Source of the DNA: Weissella minor
GTDB taxonomy: Bacteria; Bacillota; Bacilli; Lactobacillales; Lactobacillaceae
Length of the DNA stretch: 57,808 nucleotides
Reading direction: 5' to 3'
Assembly: GCF_001437425.1 (NCBI RefSeq)
Contig: NZ_JQCD01000031.1
Location: 256,899 to 314,706 of the forward strand
The notes beneath the pieces were generated by a model. It was not told the origin of the DNA. It saw only the letters and a list, made by a program, of their open reading frames with translations, and searched no databases. Positions 53,801 through 57,808 of the stretch are shown here, one piece after another (position 1 is the first letter of the stretch; each line of letters starts with the position of its first letter). Made by a program: the position numbers and the translations under genes.

Positions 53801-56800
53801 GAAAGCAAGTGCTTCAAAAGCGGTGACTGAGAACAGAGTCTTCCCATTGCCAGATCATGTTGATGAAGTCGCATCAGCATCAATCTCTGTTATTTTGAGT
53901 CAATCAGCCGCAGACTCAAAGAGTCTTTCTGAGGCACAACAACCAGCGATAACAGAATCTTTGTCACGTTCAGCATCAGCTGTTTACGAAGCATTTGAGC
54001 AAACAGTTGAAGCAGCTCGTTCTGTTTCAAATTCAATTATTGATGCAACAAGTAACAGCTTGCGTCTTGTTTCTGAAGCAAATTCAGTTTCAACATCTGG
54101 TTCGATGATCGATAAATATTTGCCACATTATGAAGCACTTTCAAAGACAGATAGTGTGTCATTGGCATCAGATAGTGCATCCGCTTCTAAGGAACAATCT
54201 GAGGCGGATTCACGTTCAAAGATGTTAGAAGATGAGCAAAGCGCAAGTACTTTGTCAGAGAGTGCAGCTGCTTCAAAGTCAATGTCAGTTGAGGCGTCAA
54301 CTTCTGATTCAAAGAGTCGTTTTGATTTTGAGGACAGTGTGTTTGATTCATTAGTAGACTCTGTATCAGCGTTGCCATCAGCAACAAATCCATCAGAGAG
54401 TGCGAGCCAATCTAAGCTAGTATCACAAATTGAATCAACAAGTAAGAGTCATTCAATTGATACAAGCGTTTCAAACGAATCACTTAGTGCAGCTGCATCA
54501 ACATTTGATTCAGTTTCAACAAGCGCATCGAAATCAAATCTCGAATCAAAGAGTTTGGATAACGTTTCATTGAGTGTTCAGGCATCAACTTCAGACTCTG
54601 CAAGTGCATTAGCTTCAAAGAGTGCTGAGAATGACTTTAAGAATTCAGAAGCATCAATTAGTGCTTCAAAGTCAATTGACCAATCAATGCGTGATTCACG
54701 TTCAGCAACACCTGGACCTGACGATGCTTCATTGAGTCAATCGGCATCAAATTCAACAATCGCTTCAGATCGTGCTTCAAAGAGCGCTTCCGAATCGGTC
54801 TTTGAACGCATCTCACAAGACTCATTGAGTGCGAAAGCATCAGCAAGTTTGTCAGAATTGACAAGTATGTCAAATTCAATTTCTCGTTTGCAAGAAGATG
54901 CTGATGCCTCAAAGAGTGCGTCTGCTTCGCTTTCAATGGAGAATAGTATGCTTGGATCAACGAGTTCAAGTATGTCGCTATCTGCATCGATTGCTTCCGA
55001 CTCAGCTTCAGCTTCAACATCAGATTCAGAATCTGCGTCACGTTCAAAAGACGTAGCTGATGATGACAGTGAGAAATCACAAGACGCTGAAGAATCACGG
55101 ATTCTATCAGAAAAAGCATCACAATCACAAGAAGCGTTGGATAATTCATTGATTAATTCACGCTCACAATCAACATCGATTTTGGTATCCAATTCTGAAG
55201 AAGCATCATTGTCTAAACAAGCTAGTGACAGTGCAGAACTAGAGTCATTGCAAGACTCAGTTAAAAACTCAATTGAAGCATCACAAACGGTTTCTAAGTC
55301 GGCATCAAATTCTTTGTCTGAATCATTGGAAACATCACAAAGTATTTTAGATTCTGAAGATGCGGCTAAGTCACTTTCAACTGAGTTATCATTGTCAACA
55401 GAGCAATCAATTTTGGATTCATTGAATGAACGTTCAAATGAGATTGTTGAAAGTATGTCTACCTCACAATCATTGATTGATTCAGAGTCTGACTCAATGG
55501 TAGATTCAGCATCGAAATCAGCATCACTTGTAGACAGTGCAGATGATGCGTCAACGTCGGCATTGAACTCAATCCAGGATTCATTAGATGACTCAACGGC
55601 ACACAGTGTGAGTGATTCTGTGCTTAATGAATCTCTACAGAATTCAGTCAGTGATTCAGTCGCTTTGTCAGAGGCGGATTCAATTTCCCTTGAGAACAGT
55701 TTGAATGCATCAGAGTCAGCGGCTTCAGAATCAGCTGAAGCCTCACGTCAAGGATCAAAGTCAGCAACAACGCCGGCGGAAAGCGCAGAACAATCAACGC
55801 TTGATTCAACGAATGCGTCAAAGAGTCTTTCTGACTCAATTGAACGTAGTCAAACAGATGCCTCAAATTCTGCGAAAGCATCAACATCAAGCTCATTGTC
55901 AGATTCAGCTTCAAAGAGTACATCTGAAGCAACAAGTCTTGAGAATGAGTCACTTTCACATCAAGCCTCAGCCTCAGCTGAAGCAAGTGCAATTACCTCA
56001 AAGAGTTTAGCTGATTCATTAAGCAATCAAATTAGTTCAGAGAGTGCCTCAGCTTCAGATAGCGTTTCAACGCGTGATTCACAATCAACAACCGTTGCGC
56101 CTGAAGACCAAGCAAGTGCTAATGAAGCGAGTGAGTCAGCTCAAAACTCAAAGAGCGCATCGCAAGATGCTTCAACCTCTGTTTCTAAGAGTGTGGCCGA
56201 TGCATCAAACGTAACGTCACAATCGATGGTCGATTCAATCGATGCATCATTAGCTGCATCAAAGTCTGCTTCAACGAGCCGTGTTGCATCAGCGAATAGC
56301 GAATCAACAATGGCACAAGATTCAACCGATGAATCAAATGCACAATCGAAGTCTGCTTCAACTACTTTGGCAAACTCATTGTCAGATGCATCAGAGTCAG
56401 CTGCGCAATCAACAGCAGATTCACAAAGTAGCTCAAAGTCAGAGGCCGTCAAGGATTCTGAAGCGGCCAGCCGATCAATGAGTGTTGCTAATTCGTTGAG
56501 CGCGTCATTAAGTACCGAAGATTCATTGAGTATCGAGGCTTCAATTTCAACGTCAACGTCATTAGTTGATAGCGCAAATGATGCATCAACGTCGACTTTG
56601 AACTCAATTCAGAATTCATTAGACGATTCAACGGCACACAGTGTGAGTGATTCTGTGCTTAATGAATCTCTACAGAATTCAGTCAGTGATTCAGTCGCTT
56701 TGTCAGAGGCGGATTCAATTTCCCTTGAGAACAGTTTGAATGCATCAGAGTCAGCGGCTTCAGAATCAGCTGAAGCCTCACGTCAAGGATCAAAGTCAGC

Positions 56801-57808
56801 AACAACGCCGGCGGAAAGCGCAGAACAATCAACGCTTGATTCAACGAATGCGTCAAAGAGTCTTTCTGACTCAATTGAACGTAGTCAAACAGATGCCTCA
56901 AATTCTGCGAAAGCATCAACATCAAGTTCATTGTCAGATTCAGCTTCAAAGAGTACATCTGAAGCAACAAGTCTTGAGAATGAATCACTTTCACATCAAG
57001 CCTCAGCCTCAGCTGAAGCAAGTGCAATTACCTCAAAGAGCTTAGCCGATTCATTAAGCAATCAAATTAGTTCAGAGAGCGCTTCAGCTTCAGATAGCGT
57101 TTCAACACGTGATTCACAATCAGCCAACATTGCCTCTGAGGATCAAGAAAGTGCAAGCGAAGCGAGTGAATCAGCTCAAAACTCAAAGATTGCCTCGCAA
57201 GATGCTTCAACCTCTGTTTCTAAGAGTGTGGCTGATGCATCAAACGCAACATCACAATCATTGGTAGATTCAATCGATGCATCATTAGCCGCATCTAACT
57301 CAGCATCAACGAGCCGTGTCGCATCAGCGAATAGTGAATCGACAATTGCACAAGACTCAACTAATGCGTCAAATGAACAATCAAAGTCTGCTTCAACTAG
57401 TTTGGAGAGCTCATTGAACGACTCAACTAGCTTGGAGAACTCATTGAACGATTCAATTAGTTTGGAAACGTCATTAAATGATTCAACTAGCTTGAAGGAG
57501 TCATTGAGTACATCTGTATCAGCTTCTGTAAGTGGTTCAGTATCAACTTCAACAAGTGTTTCTGTTTCTCAAGAAAATGAGCAATCAAATGATGAGGCAT
57601 TGAGTCAAGCACGCGATCGTGCAAAGGAAGCAATTGATAAGTTGCCAAACTTGAGCGATGCTGAAAAGAACGACTTCAAGCAACGCGTTGATTCAGCGAC
57701 ATCAACGGATGCAATTGACCAAATTGTGAAGGACGCGACTGATTTGAATAATCAGAAGCAACCAAACAATAATCAAGCGTTAGAAGATGCCAAGCAATCA
57801 GCGAAGGA
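50898..57808 (+). CDS. Serine-rich-repeat glycoprotein adhesin (3' end outside window)
   Basis: Open from the ATG at 50898 to the window end: at least 2303 residues, no stop. (1) Long signal peptide 1-54 with a KxYKxGKxW-like motif (RMFKSGKQW, 22-30), glycine-rich core and cleavage near VFA|D. (2) Short Ser-rich SR1, ~85-270. (3) Globular region ~275-475 (FLDAMNKLLVGLGG, GVLYYWDPKANNGAGAW), the likely ligand-binding domain. (4) SR2 ~478-2215, mostly Ser/Ala/Asp/Glu/Thr repeats, the glycosylated stalk. (5) From ~2226 a GA-like helical module (ALSQARDRAKEAIDKLPNLS ...). The LPXTG anchor should lie beyond the window. It is the natural cargo of the preceding locus. Low codon and residue diversity is due to the repeats. 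Confidence 0.93.
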   Translation, partial: MSRFNPNRRSEIFDNNKKVRYRMFKSGKQWLVSGTATISGVVGGFFMGGTGVFADENSSKTLMLDDKSVLANTDSTTIPAVNDLETDETQDATTTLSDSESVSVSASMSASVLAEANTDSISETSQSTANDEDKDANAVSSASAKSNDLPSTESVSQTSESDASQTSDSSETKDAASQAKDSDAKQVTSSAKDAAVTSESASDSTQTSDRSNVSESTQSSISASDSVNDSVSVAVQDGSMQASKSASDSLTASVSTSLSKAKTVTNAATPKVRLAATGNAAKTEVPGHQSDRESGIEGGQANMFLDAMNKLLVGLGGRSLSDLGLSTDVSDILSSNAVIYDSASGTINVTVSKGFLSAFGKMDGVLYYWDPKANNGAGAWTEVPGSRQAMQTTQTDAVISIPFNPADAGFAEGDTVFFQAGVNTSGLLQSVADAATAEMGAIGTTAIQGLVGAYEATLGTGNNYEYSDVQGVQVVKDFASMSTSASMSLMDSQDASISDSMEASYSMEKNGESYGQDSLNSFSATQDSLKSSISTSLVESTETSKSHSISVSNWANDANNLWPSLSKSASILDSQTVKDNTSNSVADSHAVKDAKSSETAASKSASTSASRASRSATSQAIADSTSASTSYSAAFASASTSTRTASRSASTSLLAAENSASTSIRNASRSASTAYDAQKNSQDKVSQDNANSISTSYSRANSLSQDDSKSTNRSLSTADKSATDSASKVATHGVIPRFDTAVSESLSASMDLSKLQSASVSTSKAAIDDVISAAASQSISLHNENSISASYAAQQSQSDASEQTSLSKSTSDSMLSTGNSRSTSIKSAEDSRSNEDQSKVDSQSDLNASISNSQSTFDASVSNSQSAYDASVADSRSAHDASVADSQSTFDASNSMSISTNVSMNNSLRTSASGSLATSVGNSVSTSESIKQSTLDSVAESLSNSVWYDSASNSQSLSKSLSTTDASLKASASKAVTENRVFPLPDHVDEVASASISVILSQSAADSKSLSEAQQPAITESLSRSASAVYEAFEQTVEAARSVSNSIIDATSNSLRLVSEANSVSTSGSMIDKYLPHYEALSKTDSVSLASDSASASKEQSEADSRSKMLEDEQSASTLSESAAASKSMSVEASTSDSKSRFDFEDSVFDSLVDSVSALPSATNPSESASQSKLVSQIESTSKSHSIDTSVSNESLSAAASTFDSVSTSASKSNLESKSLDNVSLSVQASTSDSASALASKSAENDFKNSEASISASKSIDQSMRDSRSATPGPDDASLSQSASNSTIASDRASKSASESVFERISQDSLSAKASASLSELTSMSNSISRLQEDADASKSASASLSMENSMLGSTSSSMSLSASIASDSASASTSDSESASRSKDVADDDSEKSQDAEESRILSEKASQSQEALDNSLINSRSQSTSILVSNSEEASLSKQASDSAELESLQDSVKNSIEASQTVSKSASNSLSESLETSQSILDSEDAAKSLSTELSLSTEQSILDSLNERSNEIVESMSTSQSLIDSESDSMVDSASKSASLVDSADDASTSALNSIQDSLDDSTAHSVSDSVLNESLQNSVSDSVALSEADSISLENSLNASESAASESAEASRQGSKSATTPAESAEQSTLDSTNASKSLSDSIERSQTDASNSAKASTSSSLSDSASKSTSEATSLENESLSHQASASAEASAITSKSLADSLSNQISSESASASDSVSTRDSQSTTVAPEDQASANEASESAQNSKSASQDASTSVSKSVADASNVTSQSMVDSIDASLAASKSASTSRVASANSESTMAQDSTDESNAQSKSASTTLANSLSDASESAAQSTADSQSSSKSEAVKDSEAASRSMSVANSLSASLSTEDSLSIEASISTSTSLVDSANDASTSTLNSIQNSLDDSTAHSVSDSVLNESLQNSVSDSVALSEADSISLENSLNASESAASESAEASRQGSKSATTPAESAEQSTLDSTNASKSLSDSIERSQTDASNSAKASTSSSLSDSASKSTSEATSLENESLSHQASASAEASAITSKSLADSLSNQISSESASASDSVSTRDSQSANIASEDQESASEASESAQNSKIASQDASTSVSKSVADASNATSQSLVDSIDASLAASNSASTSRVASANSESTIAQDSTNASNEQSKSASTSLESSLNDSTSLENSLNDSISLETSLNDSTSLKESLSTSVSASVSGSVSTSTSVSVSQENEQSNDEALSQARDRAKEAIDKLPNLSDAEKNDFKQRVDSATSTDAIDQIVKDATDLNNQKQPNNNQALEDAKQSAK
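55540..57420 (+). repeat. Two long direct repeats (~845 bp each, offset 1035 bp) in the adhesin SR2 region
   Basis: 55540-56385 matches 56575-57420. The offset of 1035 bp equals 345 codons, so the frame is kept. From 55596 the two copies are identical for about 296 bases; later differences are few and mostly silent, until the copies drift apart near their ends. Confidence 0.9.
57393..57512 (+). repeat. Four tandem 30-bp units (TSLENSLNDS) at the end of SR2
   Basis: TCAACTAG-type starts at 57393, 57423, 57453 and 57483, each encoding S/T-S-L-E/K-x-S-L-N/S-D/T-S. They overlap the end of the second long repeat and precede the GA-like module. Confidence 0.88.

Noticed and set aside
54658-55192. 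Long open frames on the minus strand inside the adhesin gene
   Set aside because: Repetitive Ser codons (TCA, TCT, AGT) read backwards lack stops; no start signals, and the plus frame is fully supported.
1-57808. tRNA, rRNA, insertion sequences, integrase or attachment sites
   Set aside because: Looked for on both strands; no cloverleaf, ribosomal RNA sequence, transposase or integrase was recognised. Transfer is inferred only from composition and gene context.

Overview
This window comes from a low-to-moderate GC (about 40%) Gram-positive lactic acid bacterium. UvrA, RapZ, YvcK, WhiA and ClpP stand in the usual Lactobacillales order. Catabolite control is of the CcpA/cre type, sugars enter by PTS, and there is an accessory Sec (SecA2/SecY2) locus with a serine-rich-repeat adhesin. 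The gene set and base use suggest a Weissella/Leuconostoc-like member of Lactobacillaceae; that assignment is an inference.

Layout. 0-3 kb: the tail of a repeat-rich surface protein, two paralogous genes whose products end in a zinc ribbon, and an SPFH/SHOCT protein. 3-13.4 kb: a sugar regulon of two operons (GH13 alpha-glucosidase + PTS EIIBCA; sucrose-type PTS EIIBCA + sucrose-6-phosphate hydrolase) and the LacI-type regulator. The two operon promoters share the same design: cre box over the spacer and -10, then the palindrome GGAACCGGTTCC just downstream. Between the operons lie an ApeA-like HEPN gene, bracketed by two copies of one terminator, and a higBA toxin-antitoxin pair. 13.5-19.2 kb: a defence-like cluster with a GIY-YIG/DUF2075 gene split by a 20-bp tandem duplication, a GmrSD-type (DUF262/DUF1524) restriction protein, an aldo/keto reductase and an EVE-like/DUF3883 nuclease. 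19.3-24.6 kb: an MFS transporter, then a MarR regulator with an ABC exporter. 24.7-29.6 kb: a small membrane protein, a possible small-RNA/peptide locus, an orphan GH24 lysozyme, a LysR/YeiH pair and a GntP permease. 29.8-33.5 kb: a repeat-built CHAP cell-wall hydrolase with a KxYKxGKxW signal peptide, a second LacI regulator and a small membrane protein. 33.7-40.5 kb: uvrA, a 39-aa basic protein, rapZ-yvcK-whiA and clpP with a CtsR operator. 40.6-57.8 kb: secA2-secY2-asp1-asp2-asp3-gtfA-gtfB, then a serine-rich-repeat adhesin of more than 2300 residues that runs off the window.

How the parts work together. The sugar genes form one ScrR/CcpA-controlled regulon. GtfA/GtfB would glycosylate the serine-rich protein, Asp2 may acetylate the glycans, and SecA2/SecY2/Asp1-3 would export it. 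In this sequence secA2 carries an in-frame TAA at codon 259, so the export motor is either broken, made as two polypeptides, or a sequencing error. Two damaged genes (secA2 and GIY-YIG/DUF2075) and several expandable repeats make this a visibly variable region.

Limits: all calls come from reading translations, motifs and spacing by eye; no database search was run.
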